Source: Rhodocyclaceae bacterium
GTDB taxonomy: Bacteria > Pseudomonadota > Gammaproteobacteria > Burkholderiales > Rhodocyclaceae
Assembly: GCA_023230455.1 (NCBI GenBank)
Contig: JALNXH010000009.1
Location: 73,419 to 137,418, forward strand
Direction of reading: 5' to 3'
DNA: 64,000 nt
Part shown: positions 34,833-43,959 of the stretch, piece by piece
How the letters are laid out: the number at the start of each line of letters is the position of its first letter
How positions within the stretch are numbered: position 1 is the stretch's first letter
Made by a program: the position numbers and the translations under genes
The notes under the pieces: model-generated
What the model saw: the letters and a program-made list of their open reading frames with translations, nothing else
Databases searched by the model: none
What the model was told of the DNA's origin: nothing

Positions 34833-35816
34833 TCAGCGATTCACATCCACCACCGTACGACCGCGCACCTTGCCGTCGATCAGACGCGGCGAATAGTCGA
34901 CGACGTCGGAGAGGCCGATCTCCGTAGTCATGCGCTCCAGCTTCTCCATCGGCACATGGCTTGCCAGCAGCTCCCAGGCACGGCGGCGTTCGTCGTTGGA
35001 ATTCTGCACGCTGTTGATGCCGTAGAGCGTTACGCCGCGCAGGATGAAGGGCATTACCGTCGCCGGGAAATCGGCCCCCTGCACCAGGCCGCACGCGGCG
35101 ACGGCGCCGTTCCAGCGCGTTTGCGCGCAGGCATTGGCCAGCGTATGGCTGCCCACCGTATCCACCACGCCGGCCCAGCGCTCGCTCTGTAGCGGCTTGC
35201 CCGGCGCCATGAACTGGGTGCGGTCGACGATCTCCGCAGCACCGAGATACTTGAGGTAATCGCCCTCCTCCGCCCGTCCGGTTGAAGCGATCACCCGATA
35301 GCCGAGCCCGCCGAGCAGCGCCACGGCAATCGAGCCGACGCCGCCGGCGGAGCCGGTGACCAGGATGTCGCCGTCACCCGGTTTGAGTCCGTGACGTTGC
35401 AGCGCCATCACGCATAGCGCAGCGGTAAACCCGGCGGTCGCGACGATCATCGCCTGGCGGGTAGTGAACGGCGCCGGCAGGCGCAGCAGGATGTCGGCCG
35501 GCAGGCGCATCTTCTGCGTCAGCCCACCCCAGCGCGTCTCACCCTGGCCCCATCCGGTCACCACGACTTTATCGCCCGCTTTCCAGTCGGCCGACTGGCT
35601 GCGCTCCACCACTCCGGCCAGGTCGATGCCCGGAATCATCGGCCAGGTCCGGCAGATTGCTCCCCGCCCGGTAATCGCCAGCGCATCCTTGTAGTTGAGG
35701 GTGGAATATTCAACCCGGACGTCCACCTCGCCCGCCGGCAACTGGCTTTCGTCCAGCGGCTTCAATTCAGCATGGGTGATCTTGTCGTTCTGGGTGAGAA
35801 AGATGGCATTGAACAT
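34833..35816 (-). CDS. acuI: AcuI-like acrylyl-CoA reductase (MDR family)
   Basis: The 327-residue protein is a zinc-free MDR with TLNYKDALAITGRG, PGIDLAGVV and the NADPH-binding VTGSAGGVGSIAV, all typical of YhdH/AcuI. AcuI reduces acrylyl-CoA to propionyl-CoA with NADPH and can detoxify reactive enoyl-CoAs. In this operon it could reduce a short enoyl-CoA produced by the neighbouring dehydrogenase or hydratase. AAGGAT precedes the ATG. The exact substrate is inferred. Confidence 0.85.
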   Translation of the reverse strand: MFNAIFLTQNDKITHAELKPLDESQLPAGEVDVRVEYSTLNYKDALAITGRGAICRTWPMIPGIDLAGVVERSQSADWKAGDKVVVTGWGQGETRWGGLTQKMRLPADILLRLPAPFTTRQAMIVATAGFTAALCVMALQRHGLKPGDGDILVTGSAGGVGSIAVALLGGLGYRVIASTGRAEEGDYLKYLGAAEIVDRTQFMAPGKPLQSERWAGVVDTVGSHTLANACAQTRWNGAVAACGLVQGADFPATVMPFILRGVTLYGINSVQNSNDERRRAWELLASHVPMEKLERMTTEIGLSDVVDYSPRLIDGKVRGRTVVDVNR

Positions 35817-35833
35817 TGGACAAATCCTTCCGT

Positions 35834-36652
35834 TTAGGCTGCGGGCCGCTCACGGGCCCAACCGGAAAAAATGGCCGACAAGGCAGCGAGGCCGTCGGTC
35901 AGCGCCGCCGGTCCCGGTTGCAGGATGATCGGCGACTTGATTTCATGCAACGCTCCGTCGCGTACAGCAGGAATGTCGGCCCAACCAGGGCGCGCGGCGA
36001 CGCGTTCGGGCCTGAACTTCTTGCCGCACCAGGAGCCGAGAATGATGTCCGGCGCCCGTCGCGCGACCTCCAGCGGGTCTTCCAGGATGCGCGCCTTTGC
36101 CAGGCTGGCGGCTGCGCGCTCGGGAAAAATGTCCTCGCCGCCGGCTATGCCGATCAGTTCGCTGACCCAGCGGATACAACTGATCGGCGGTTCGTCCCAC
36201 TCCTCGAAATAGACCCGTGGCCGGGCCGGCAGCGCGGCGGCAAGCGCGGCGACTTTGGCGATATCGGCTTCGAGCTTCCGCGCATAGGCATCCGCCCTCT
36301 CCCAGGCGCCGACCAGCGCACCCAGGCGACGCACGTAGGCGAGAATGCCTTCCACCGACCGGTGGTTGCTGATCCAGACCTCGATACCGCACTTGATCAG
36401 CGCCTGCGCGATCTCCGCCTGCATGTCGGAAAAACCGACGACGAAATCCGGCTCCAGACGGAGGATTTCATCGATCTTGGCGCTGGTAAACGCGGAGACC
36501 TTGGGCTTTTCCTTGCGTGCCCGCGCCGGCCGCACGGTGAAACCGGAAATGCCGACGATGCGGCGCTCTTCGCCAAGGGCGTAGAGCACCTCGGTCGGCT
36601 CTTCGGTCAGGCAGACGATACGCTGCGGGAAATGATCGGCCACGGCGCGCAA
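35834..36652 (-). CDS. BtuF-like cobalamin-binding protein without signal peptide
   Basis: The product resembles BtuF-type substrate-binding proteins: an N-terminal lobe with RIVCLTEEPTEVLYALG, a long connecting helix, and a C-terminal lobe. No signal peptide is present, so it should be cytosolic. The frame opens at a TTG (36673) inside a hairpin; the TTG at 36652, 9 bases after GGGGAGGA, is preferred (272 residues). A GTG at 36643 is another option. It lies between acyl-CoA dehydrogenase and acuI in an operon headed by a B12-dependent mutase, which suggests a cobalamin storage or delivery role. Confidence 0.75.
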   Translation of the reverse strand: MRAVADHFPQRIVCLTEEPTEVLYALGEERRIVGISGFTVRPARARKEKPKVSAFTSAKIDEILRLEPDFVVGFSDMQAEIAQALIKCGIEVWISNHRSVEGILAYVRRLGALVGAWERADAYARKLEADIAKVAALAAALPARPRVYFEEWDEPPISCIRWVSELIGIAGGEDIFPERAAASLAKARILEDPLEVARRAPDIILGSWCGKKFRPERVAARPGWADIPAVRDGALHEIKSPIILQPGPAALTDGLAALSAIFSGWARERPAA

Positions 36653-36655
36653 GGC

Positions 36656-36689
36656 GATTCTTCCTCCCCGCAATCGGGGAGGAAGAATC
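36656..36689 (-). promoter_or_regulatory. 15-bp perfect hairpin covering the btuF-like ribosome site
   Basis: GATTCTTCCTCCCCG (36656-36670) and CGGGGAGGAAGAATC (36675-36689) form a perfect stem with loop CAAT. In the minus-strand mRNA the GGGGAGGA ribosome site of the btuF-like gene is inside the stem, and the stem touches the acyl-CoA dehydrogenase stop codon. It could block or modulate downstream translation, or attenuate transcription. Confidence 0.6.
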
Positions 36690-38481
36690 AGAAGGCCTCG
36701 TCCTCGATCTCCAGCGCCCCGGCCGCACCGTTGACCACGGCATAGGCAAGGCTGCCGGCACGCGACAGGACGTGGTCGGCGTAGAAGCGGCTGGTGACGA
36801 TCTTGGTCCGGTAGAAGACGTTGTCCTTGCCTTCGTCGATCCGGCGCTGCGCGACCAGCGCGGCACGGGCCATCTGCCAGCCGCCGGCGACGATGCCGAA
36901 CAGTTCGAGGAAGGGCACTGCGCCCACCGATGCGCTCTTGATGTCCGCTCCGTAGGTGCGCAGGATGAACGCGACGCCCTGTTCCAGGGCGTCGACGCCT
37001 TGCGCGAAGCTCTGGCGAATCGCGGCGAACGCCGGCCCGCCGGCCGCGTCGAGCTGGGGCAGCACGTCGCGCATGGCGGCTATGACGCCCTTGATCGTCT
37101 CGCCGCCCTCGCGGGCGATCTTGCGGCCGATCAGGTCGGCGGCCTGGATGCCGGTGGTGCCTTCGTAGATCGCGGTGATGCGCGAATCGCGGAAATGCTG
37201 TGCGGCGCCGGTCTCCTCGATGAAGCCCATGCCGCCGTGGATCTGCACGCCGAGGGAAGTGATTTCGATCGACTTTTCCGTGCTCCAGCCCTTGACGATG
37301 GGGATCATCAGATCGACGAAGGCCTGGCTGCGCTTCCTGGCCTCGGCATCCGGATGGCAGCGCGCAGTATCCATGGCGGCGGCGACCACACCAGCCACCG
37401 CACGCATCGCCTCGGTCTGCGACTTCATCAGCATCAGCATGCGGCGCACATCGGGGTGACGGATGATGGCCGCCTTGCCGCCGCCCTTGACGCCAGCCTC
37501 GGCGCCCTGGATGCGGGTCTTGGCGTATTCAAGGGCGCGCTGATAGGCGCGCTCGGAAAGAGCGATACCCTCGATGCCCACCGCGTAACGGGCAGCGTTC
37601 ATCATGATGAACATGTATTCCAGACCGCGGTTTTCTTCGCCGACCAGATAGCCGATCGCGCCGGTCTTGTCGCCGAAGGCCAGTACCGCCGTCGGGCTGG
37701 CGTGGATGCCGAGCTTGTGCTCGATGGAAACGCAATGCACGTCGTTGCGCTCACCCAGGGAGCCGTCGGCCTTGACGAGGAACTTGGGCACGACGAACAG
37801 CGAGATCCCCTTCACCCCCTCCGGTGCGTCCGGCGTCCGCGCCAGCACCAGATGGATGATGTTCGACGTCATGTCGTGCTCGCCGTAGGTGATGAAGATC
37901 TTCTGGCCGTGGATACGGTAGGTGCCGTCGGCCTGGGGAATCGCCTTGCTGCGTACCGCCGCCAGATCGGAACCGGCCTGCGGCTCGGTGAGGTTCATGG
38001 TGCCGGTCCATTCGCCGGCGATCATCTTCGGCAGATAGGTCTGCTTGATCGCCTCGGAGCCGCGCAGTTCGATCGCCTCGATCGCGCCGCGGGTCAGCAT
38101 CGGACAGAGGGCAAAGGACATGTTGGAAGAGTTCCACATTTCCTCGACCAGCGCCGAAACGATGCGCGGCAGGCCCTGCCCGCCATGTTCCGGGTCGCAG
38201 GAGAGCGCATTCCAGCCGCCGTCGACGAACTGCTTGTAGGCGCCCTTCCAGCCCGTCACGGTGGCGACGTTGCCGTCCTTCCATTGGGCGCCTTCCAGAT
38301 CGCCGGTACGGTTGAGCGGCGACAGTATGCCGCTGGCGAATTTCCCGGCCTCGTCGAAAATCGCTTCGACGACGTCGGCCGTCGCTTCCTCGCAGCCCGG
38401 CAGGCTGGCGACCTGATCGAGGCCGGCCAGTTCATGGACGACGAACTGCATATCGCGGATCGGTGCGATGTATTCAGCCAT
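36688..38481 (-). CDS. Acyl-CoA dehydrogenase (597-residue type)
   Basis: The FAD enzyme is longer than the usual 380-residue acyl-CoA dehydrogenases and matches the roughly 600-residue group that includes DmdC-like and FadE5-like proteins. FAD/substrate-binding stretches TEPQAGSDLAAVRSKA and FITYGEHDMT are visible, with a GGMGFIEETGAAQHFRDSRI-type region later. It should introduce a 2,3 double bond into an acyl-CoA. In this operon a short or branched C4 acyl-CoA is a sensible substrate. GGGGAAG precedes the ATG. Confidence 0.93.
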   Translation of the reverse strand: MAEYIAPIRDMQFVVHELAGLDQVASLPGCEEATADVVEAIFDEAGKFASGILSPLNRTGDLEGAQWKDGNVATVTGWKGAYKQFVDGGWNALSCDPEHGGQGLPRIVSALVEEMWNSSNMSFALCPMLTRGAIEAIELRGSEAIKQTYLPKMIAGEWTGTMNLTEPQAGSDLAAVRSKAIPQADGTYRIHGQKIFITYGEHDMTSNIIHLVLARTPDAPEGVKGISLFVVPKFLVKADGSLGERNDVHCVSIEHKLGIHASPTAVLAFGDKTGAIGYLVGEENRGLEYMFIMMNAARYAVGIEGIALSERAYQRALEYAKTRIQGAEAGVKGGGKAAIIRHPDVRRMLMLMKSQTEAMRAVAGVVAAAMDTARCHPDAEARKRSQAFVDLMIPIVKGWSTEKSIEITSLGVQIHGGMGFIEETGAAQHFRDSRITAIYEGTTGIQAADLIGRKIAREGGETIKGVIAAMRDVLPQLDAAGGPAFAAIRQSFAQGVDALEQGVAFILRTYGADIKSASVGAVPFLELFGIVAGGWQMARAALVAQRRIDEGKDNVFYRTKIVTSRFYADHVLSRAGSLAYAVVNGAAGALEIEDEAF

Positions 38482-38499
38482 TTCTTCTTCCCCCTTAGC

Positions 38500-39354
38500 C
38501 TACTTGTCGTAACGATAAAAACCGCGGCCGGTCTTGCGGCCAAGGAAACCCGCATCGACCATTTCCTGTAGCAGCGGTGCCGGACGGTATTTGGAATCGT
38601 TGAAGCCCTTGCAGAACACGTCCATGATCGAGAGTACCGTGTCGAGACCGATCAGGTCGGCCAGCGCCAACGGGCCGATCGGATGGTTACAGCCGAGCAT
38701 CATGCCGGCATCGATGTCCTCCACCGTTCCAAGGCCGTCCTGCAACGCGAAGATCGCTTCGTTGATCATCGGGCAAAGGATGCGGTTGACCAGGAAGCCC
38801 GGCGCATTCTTGGCCTTGATCGGGGTCTTGCCCAATGCCTTGGCGAAATCGGTCACCAGTGCGTGGGTTTCTTCCGTGGTTTCCAGACCGTTGACCAGTT
38901 CGATCAGGCCCATCACCGGCACCGGATTGAAGAAGTGGATGCCGATGAAGCGACCCGGATGCGAAAGCGCACTCGCCAGCTTGGTGATCGAGATCGACGA
39001 AGTGTTGGTGGCGATGATCGCCTCCGGTGAAACCAGTTCATCGACCTGCTTGAGGATCTTGAGTTTCAGATCCTGATTCTCGGTCGCCGCTTCGACCACC
39101 AGATCGCTGCCGGCAAGATCCGCGTAGTGAGTAGTGCCGTTGATTCGACCGAGGATCGCCTCTTTTTCCGAAGCGGAGATTTTTTCCTTCTTCACAAGGC
39201 GGTCGAGACTCTTGGTGATCGTCGCGACGCCACGATTCACTGCCAGATCGGTAATGTCCACCATCACCACATGCAATCCCGCGGCGGCACATGCCTGGGC
39301 AATGCCGTTGCCCATTGTTCCGGCGCCGACGACGCCGACTGTCCTGATGCTCAT
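38500..39354 (-). CDS. 3-hydroxybutyryl-CoA dehydrogenase
   Basis: The 284-residue enzyme has the N-terminal NAD-binding GAGTMGNGIA (10-19) and the catalytic region HFFNPVPVMGLIE, the pattern of PaaH/Hbd. It oxidises 3-hydroxyacyl-CoA to 3-ketoacyl-CoA. The ATG pair at 39357/39354 follows AAGGGA; the second has better spacing. It lies between acyl-CoA dehydrogenase and thiolase, completing a beta-oxidation set with the enoyl-CoA hydratase of the same operon. Confidence 0.95.
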   Translation of the reverse strand: MSIRTVGVVGAGTMGNGIAQACAAAGLHVVMVDITDLAVNRGVATITKSLDRLVKKEKISASEKEAILGRINGTTHYADLAGSDLVVEAATENQDLKLKILKQVDELVSPEAIIATNTSSISITKLASALSHPGRFIGIHFFNPVPVMGLIELVNGLETTEETHALVTDFAKALGKTPIKAKNAPGFLVNRILCPMINEAIFALQDGLGTVEDIDAGMMLGCNHPIGPLALADLIGLDTVLSIMDVFCKGFNDSKYRPAPLLQEMVDAGFLGRKTGRGFYRYDK

Positions 39355-39364
39355 CATTGATCCC

Positions 39365-40549
39365 TTAAATGCGTTCGTAGATGGCGGCAATGCCCTGCCC
39401 GCCGCCGATACACATGGTCACCAGCGCGTAGCGGCCGCCGGTCCGGTGCAGTTCGTAAATGGCCTTCACCGAAATGATGGCGCCGGTCGCACCGACCGGA
39501 TGGCCGAGCGAAATGCCGGAGCCGTTGGGGTTCACCTTGGCCGGATCGAAACCGAGTTCCTTGGCCACGGCGCAGGCCTGCGCGGCAAAGGCTTCGTTCG
39601 CCTCGATCACGTCGATGTCCTCGATCTTCAGGCCGGTACGTTGCAGCACCATGCGCGTCGCCGGAATCGGGCCGATACCCATGTATTCCGGCTCGACGCC
39701 GGCATGTGCGTAACCGACCAGGCGAGCGAGCGGCTTGAGGCCCATGGCGGCGGCTTTTCCAGCCTCGGCCAGCACCAGCGCGGCGGCACCGTCGTTGATG
39801 CCGGATGCGTTGCCCGGCGTCACCGAACCGCCTTCCTTGAATACCGGCTTCATCTTCGCCAGCGCTTCGGCGGTCACGTCGCTGCGCACATGCTCGTCAG
39901 TGTCGAATTGGATCACCCCCTTGCGCGTCTTGATCTCGACGGGGACGATCTGGCTCTTGAAACGTCCTTCGGCGATCGCCGCGGCGGCACGCTGCTGGCT
40001 GACCAGCGCCAGCGCGTCCTGGTCGGCGCGGGAGATGTTGTAGCGTTCGGCGACGTTCTCGGCAGTCACGCCCATATGGATGCGCTTCCACGGGTCGTGC
40101 AGGATGCCGGTCATGTAATCGACCATTTGCGCCTCGCCCATGCGTGCACCCCAGCGGGCTGTGGGCATGATGTAGGGGCCGCGGCTCATCGATTCGGCGC
40201 CGCCGCCGACCGCCAGATCGGCATCGCCGAGGAGGATCGACTGGGCGGCGGAGATGATCGCCTGCAGCGCGGAGCCGCACAGGCGATTGACGTTGAATGC
40301 CGGCACTTCCTGCGGAATCCCCGCATCGATGGCCGAAACGCGGCTCAGGTAGGCATCCCTCGGCTCGGTGGGAATCACGTTGCCCATCACCACGTGGCCG
40401 ATGTCGCTGCCCTGTACGCCGGCGCGTTCGAGCGCCGAGCGCACGACGGTCGCGCCCAGCACCGTCATCGGCACATCCTTGAGCGAACCACCGAAGGTTC
40501 CAATCGCCGTCCGCGCCGCGCCCACCACCACCACTTCACGTTTGCTCAT
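39365..40549 (-). CDS. Acetyl-CoA acetyltransferase / beta-ketothiolase
   Basis: The 394-residue thiolase has the acylated Cys91 in NRLCGSALQAI, NEAFAAQ, GISLGHPVGATG with the catalytic His, and CIGGGQGIAA with the second Cys. It resembles BktB/PhaA-type enzymes and should split acetoacetyl-CoA or 3-ketovaleryl-CoA. The frame runs to 40585, but MSKREVVVVG at 40549 follows an AAGGAAAA site. It lies directly downstream of icmF. Confidence 0.94.
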   Translation of the reverse strand: MSKREVVVVGAARTAIGTFGGSLKDVPMTVLGATVVRSALERAGVQGSDIGHVVMGNVIPTEPRDAYLSRVSAIDAGIPQEVPAFNVNRLCGSALQAIISAAQSILLGDADLAVGGGAESMSRGPYIMPTARWGARMGEAQMVDYMTGILHDPWKRIHMGVTAENVAERYNISRADQDALALVSQQRAAAAIAEGRFKSQIVPVEIKTRKGVIQFDTDEHVRSDVTAEALAKMKPVFKEGGSVTPGNASGINDGAAALVLAEAGKAAAMGLKPLARLVGYAHAGVEPEYMGIGPIPATRMVLQRTGLKIEDIDVIEANEAFAAQACAVAKELGFDPAKVNPNGSGISLGHPVGATGAIISVKAIYELHRTGGRYALVTMCIGGGQGIAAIYERI

Positions 40550-40585
40550 ATCACTTTTCCTTTTCGATCCGGCGTCGCCGCCCAA

Positions 40586-43500
40586 TTACATGCTGCGCCG
40601 ATATTGGCCGCCCACTTCGTACAAAGCGCTGGAGATTTGCCCCAACGAGCAGTACCGCACCGCGCCCATGATCACTTCGAACACGTTGGCGTTATCGATC
40701 ACTGCCTGACGCAGCTTCTCCTGCCACAGCGGCGCTTCGGCAGCATTCCGTTCCTGGAAGTCCTTCAGACGCGCAAGCTGCGACTGCTTTTCTTCGTCGG
40801 TCGAACGCGCCAGTTCGATTTCGCCGGCGACACCCGAGCCGTTCGGATTGAGGAAAGTATTCACGCCGATGATCGGGTAGCTGCCGTCGTGCTTGAGATG
40901 CTCGTAGTACATCGACTCTTCCTGGATCTTGCCGCGCTGATAGCCGGTTTCCATGGCGCCGAGCACGCCGCCGCGGGAAGCGATGGCCTCGAACTCCTTG
41001 AGCACGGCCTCTTCCACCAGGTCGGTCAGTTCGTCGATGATGAAGGCGCCTTGGTTGGGGTTCTCGTTCTTGGCCAGCCCCCACTCGCGATTGATGATCA
41101 GCTGGATCGCCATCGCACGACGCACCGACTCCTCGGTCGGGGTGGTGATCGCTTCGTCGTAAGCGTTGGTGTGCAGCGAGTTGCAGTTGTCGTAGATGGC
41201 GATCAGCGCTTGCAGCGTGGTGCGGATGTCGTTGAAGTCCATCTCCATCGCATGCAGCGAACGGCCCGAAGTCTGGATGTGGTACTTCAGCTTCTGGCTG
41301 CGTTCGTTGGCGCCGTACTTGTTCTTCATCGCCACCGCCCAGATGCGGCGGGCGACACGGCCGATCACCGAATACTCGGGATCCATGCCGTTGCTGAAGA
41401 AGAAACTCAGGTTGGGGGCGAAGTCGTCGATGTGCATGCCGCGCGCCAGATAGGCTTCGACAAAGGTGAAGCCGTTCGACAGCGTGAACGCCAGCTGGGA
41501 GATCGGATTCGCGCCGGCTTCCGCAATGTGGTAGCCGGAGATGGAGACCGAGTAGAAGTTGCGCACCTGATTGTGGACGAAGAATTCCTGAATGTCGCCC
41601 ATCATCTTCAGCGCAAACTCGGTGGAGAAGATGCAGGTGTTCTGACCCTGATCTTCCTTCAGGATATCGGCCTGCACCGTTCCGCGCACGGACGACAGCG
41701 CCCATTCGCGGATTTTCTCGGCTTCGTCCTCGGTCGGTTCGCGGCCGTTCTGGTCGCGAAACTTGGCGATCTGCTCGTCGATTGCCGTGTTGAGGAACAT
41801 GGCAAGGATCATCGGCGCCGGGCCGTTGATGGTCATTGAAACCGACGTCGCCGGATCGCACAGGTCGAAACCGGAATACAGCACCTTCATGTCGTCGATG
41901 GTGGCAATGGACACGCCGGAGTTGCCGATCTTGCCGTAGATGTCCGGACGCGGATCGGGATCGCAGCCATAGAGGGTTACCGAGTCAAACGCCGTCGACA
42001 GACGTTTTGCCGGCATCCCTTCGGACACGCGGCGGAAACGGCGATTGGTACGGAACGCGTCGCCCTCGCCGGCAAACATCCGGGTCGGGTCCTCGCCCTC
42101 GCGCTTGAAGGCGAACACGCCCGCCGTATAGGGGAAGGAGCCCGGCACGTTTTCCTTCATCAAAAACTTGAGCTGTTCGCCTTCGTCCTCGAAATGCGGC
42201 AGCACCACCTTGCGGATCTTGGTGCCGGAAAGCGATTCCGAAGTCAGCTTGGTACGAATTTCCTTGTCGCGAATCTTGACGACGTATTCATCGCCGGAAT
42301 AGGCCTTTTGCAGATCGGGCCACATGGCCAACAGCTTGCGGGCGTGAGGGGTGAGTTGTTCGTCCTTCCAGGAGATCAACTCGTCGAAGTCGCCGTTCGC
42401 TTTGCCGCAGCCGTTGAAAATGGTCTTGGATATGCGCAGCGCCTGACGTTCGCGGGCGATCGTCGCCTGCTCGACCGCCTGCTTGTGATAGCTGCGAACG
42501 CTCTCGGCAATTTCGGCGAGATAGCGCGTCCGGTCGGGTGGAACAATCGCCCGTCCGCCGGACGAGTGCTTGACGGTCACCGCCGGAAGCTTGCCATTGC
42601 CCAACTTCAAGCCCTTATCGACGAGCGCGGGTTTCAACGCCTGATAGAGCGCCGTCACGCCGTCGTCGTTGAAACGCGCCGCCATGGTGCCGAACACCGG
42701 CATGTTCTCGGTGCTTTCGCTGAAGCGTTCGCGGTTGCGCTGGTACTGCTTGCGCACGTCGCGCAGCGCGTCTTCGGCGCCCTTGCGGTCGAACTTGTTG
42801 ATTGCGACGAAGTCGGCGAAATCAAGCATGTCGATCTTTTCCAGCTGCGAGGCGGCGCCGAACTCCGGCGTCATCACATACAGCGAAGCATCGACGTACG
42901 GCACGATGGCTGCGTTGCCCTGACCGATCCCGGACGTCTCAACCAGGATCAGGTCGAAGCCGGAGACCTTGCAGGCGGCGATCACTTCGGGCAGCGCGGC
43001 GGAAATCTCGCTACCTGTGTCGCGCGTTGCCAGCGAACGCATATAGATGTTGGGGTGCTCGATCGCGTTCATGCGAATGCGGTCGCCAAGCAACGCTCCA
43101 CCAGTGCGCTTGCGCGAGGGATCGATCGATATCACGGCGATGCGCAGGCCGTCTTCGTAATCGAGGCGGAAACGGCGGATCAGTTCGTCGGTCAGCGAAC
43201 TCTTGCCCGCACCGCCGGTACCTGTGATGCCGAGCACCGGGGTGGCGACGGAGGTCGCCGCATCGCGCAGGGTCTGCTTCGCCTTGTCGTCCCAGGCGCC
43301 GTTTTCGAGTGCAGTAACGATCTGCGCCAGCGCACGGCGGTTTCCATCCTGGAGCGGTTTGATGTCTTGCGGGGCCAACTTCGACAGATCGAGGTCGCAG
43401 CGCGCCACCATATCGTTGATCATGCCCTGTAGGCCCATCTTCTGGCCGTCTTCGACCGAGTAGATGTGGGCGACGCCGTATTCGTGCAGATCGCGGATCT

Positions 43501-43843
43501 CCGCCGGCACGATCACGCCGCCGCCGCCGCCGAAGACCTGGATGTTCCCGCCGCCCTGCTCGCGCAGCAGGTCGATCATGTACTTGAAATACTCGACGTG
43601 GCCGCCTTGGTAGGAGGAAATCGCTATGCCCTGCGCGTCTTCCTGCAACGCGGCATTGACGATCTCGATGACCGAACGGTTATGGCCGAGGTGGATGACT
43701 TCGGCGCCGGTCGATTGCAGGATGCGACGCATGATGTTGATTGAGGCGTCGTGCCCGTCGAACAGCGAAGCCGCAGTTACGAAGCGAACTTTGTGCTTCG
43801 GCTTGTAGGGCGACAACTTGGCGATAATGGACAAATCGGTCAT
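40586..43843 (-). CDS. icmF: Fused isobutyryl-CoA-type mutase IcmF
   Basis: The 1085-residue protein joins three parts: a B12-binding domain with DGHDAS at 29-34 (cobalt-coordinating His31), a G3E-type GTPase chaperone domain with the P-loop GTGGAGKSS at 208-216, and a mutase barrel from about 540 to the end. It interconverts isobutyryl-CoA and n-butyryl-CoA with adenosylcobalamin; some members prefer pivalyl-CoA. In the barrel, AGVFAFKRE carries Phe where methylmalonyl-CoA mutase has Tyr, which fits the ICM type. The start MTDLSIIAKL at 43843 is chosen over the open frame to 44035 because GGGAG precedes it. It heads the operon. Confidence 0.95.
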   Translation of the reverse strand: MTDLSIIAKLSPYKPKHKVRFVTAASLFDGHDASINIMRRILQSTGAEVIHLGHNRSVIEIVNAALQEDAQGIAISSYQGGHVEYFKYMIDLLREQGGGNIQVFGGGGGVIVPAEIRDLHEYGVAHIYSVEDGQKMGLQGMINDMVARCDLDLSKLAPQDIKPLQDGNRRALAQIVTALENGAWDDKAKQTLRDAATSVATPVLGITGTGGAGKSSLTDELIRRFRLDYEDGLRIAVISIDPSRKRTGGALLGDRIRMNAIEHPNIYMRSLATRDTGSEISAALPEVIAACKVSGFDLILVETSGIGQGNAAIVPYVDASLYVMTPEFGAASQLEKIDMLDFADFVAINKFDRKGAEDALRDVRKQYQRNRERFSESTENMPVFGTMAARFNDDGVTALYQALKPALVDKGLKLGNGKLPAVTVKHSSGGRAIVPPDRTRYLAEIAESVRSYHKQAVEQATIARERQALRISKTIFNGCGKANGDFDELISWKDEQLTPHARKLLAMWPDLQKAYSGDEYVVKIRDKEIRTKLTSESLSGTKIRKVVLPHFEDEGEQLKFLMKENVPGSFPYTAGVFAFKREGEDPTRMFAGEGDAFRTNRRFRRVSEGMPAKRLSTAFDSVTLYGCDPDPRPDIYGKIGNSGVSIATIDDMKVLYSGFDLCDPATSVSMTINGPAPMILAMFLNTAIDEQIAKFRDQNGREPTEDEAEKIREWALSSVRGTVQADILKEDQGQNTCIFSTEFALKMMGDIQEFFVHNQVRNFYSVSISGYHIAEAGANPISQLAFTLSNGFTFVEAYLARGMHIDDFAPNLSFFFSNGMDPEYSVIGRVARRIWAVAMKNKYGANERSQKLKYHIQTSGRSLHAMEMDFNDIRTTLQALIAIYDNCNSLHTNAYDEAITTPTEESVRRAMAIQLIINREWGLAKNENPNQGAFIIDELTDLVEEAVLKEFEAIASRGGVLGAMETGYQRGKIQEESMYYEHLKHDGSYPIIGVNTFLNPNGSGVAGEIELARSTDEEKQSQLARLKDFQERNAAEAPLWQEKLRQAVIDNANVFEVIMGAVRYCSLGQISSALYEVGGQYRRSM

Positions 43844-43884
43844 GGCAATGAATCTCCCAATAAGGCTAGCTTCGAATGGTAGGA

Positions 43885-43898
43885 ACAACGGCGGTTGT
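43885..43898. promoter_or_regulatory. Small palindrome between icmF and the AraC regulator
   Basis: ACAACGGCGGTTGT has inverted arms ACAAC/GTTGT around GGCG in the 116-base divergent gap. It is a candidate operator, but short enough to occur by chance. Confidence 0.25.
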
Positions 43899-43959
43899 CC
43901 GCCATTACACAAGCAGACTTCAACTATGCAAGAATTGCCAATATTTAGGCACCTCGTAG

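Noticed and set aside
36772..38571. A 599-codon plus-strand frame
   Set aside because: Antisense shadow of the acyl-CoA dehydrogenase; no recognisable domain or ribosome site.
39134..41839. A 901-codon open frame on the plus strand
   Set aside because: It is antisense to hbd, thiolase and icmF, all with intact motifs. Long antisense frames are expected in this GC-rich codon usage; the translation is His/Arg/Gly-rich without domains.
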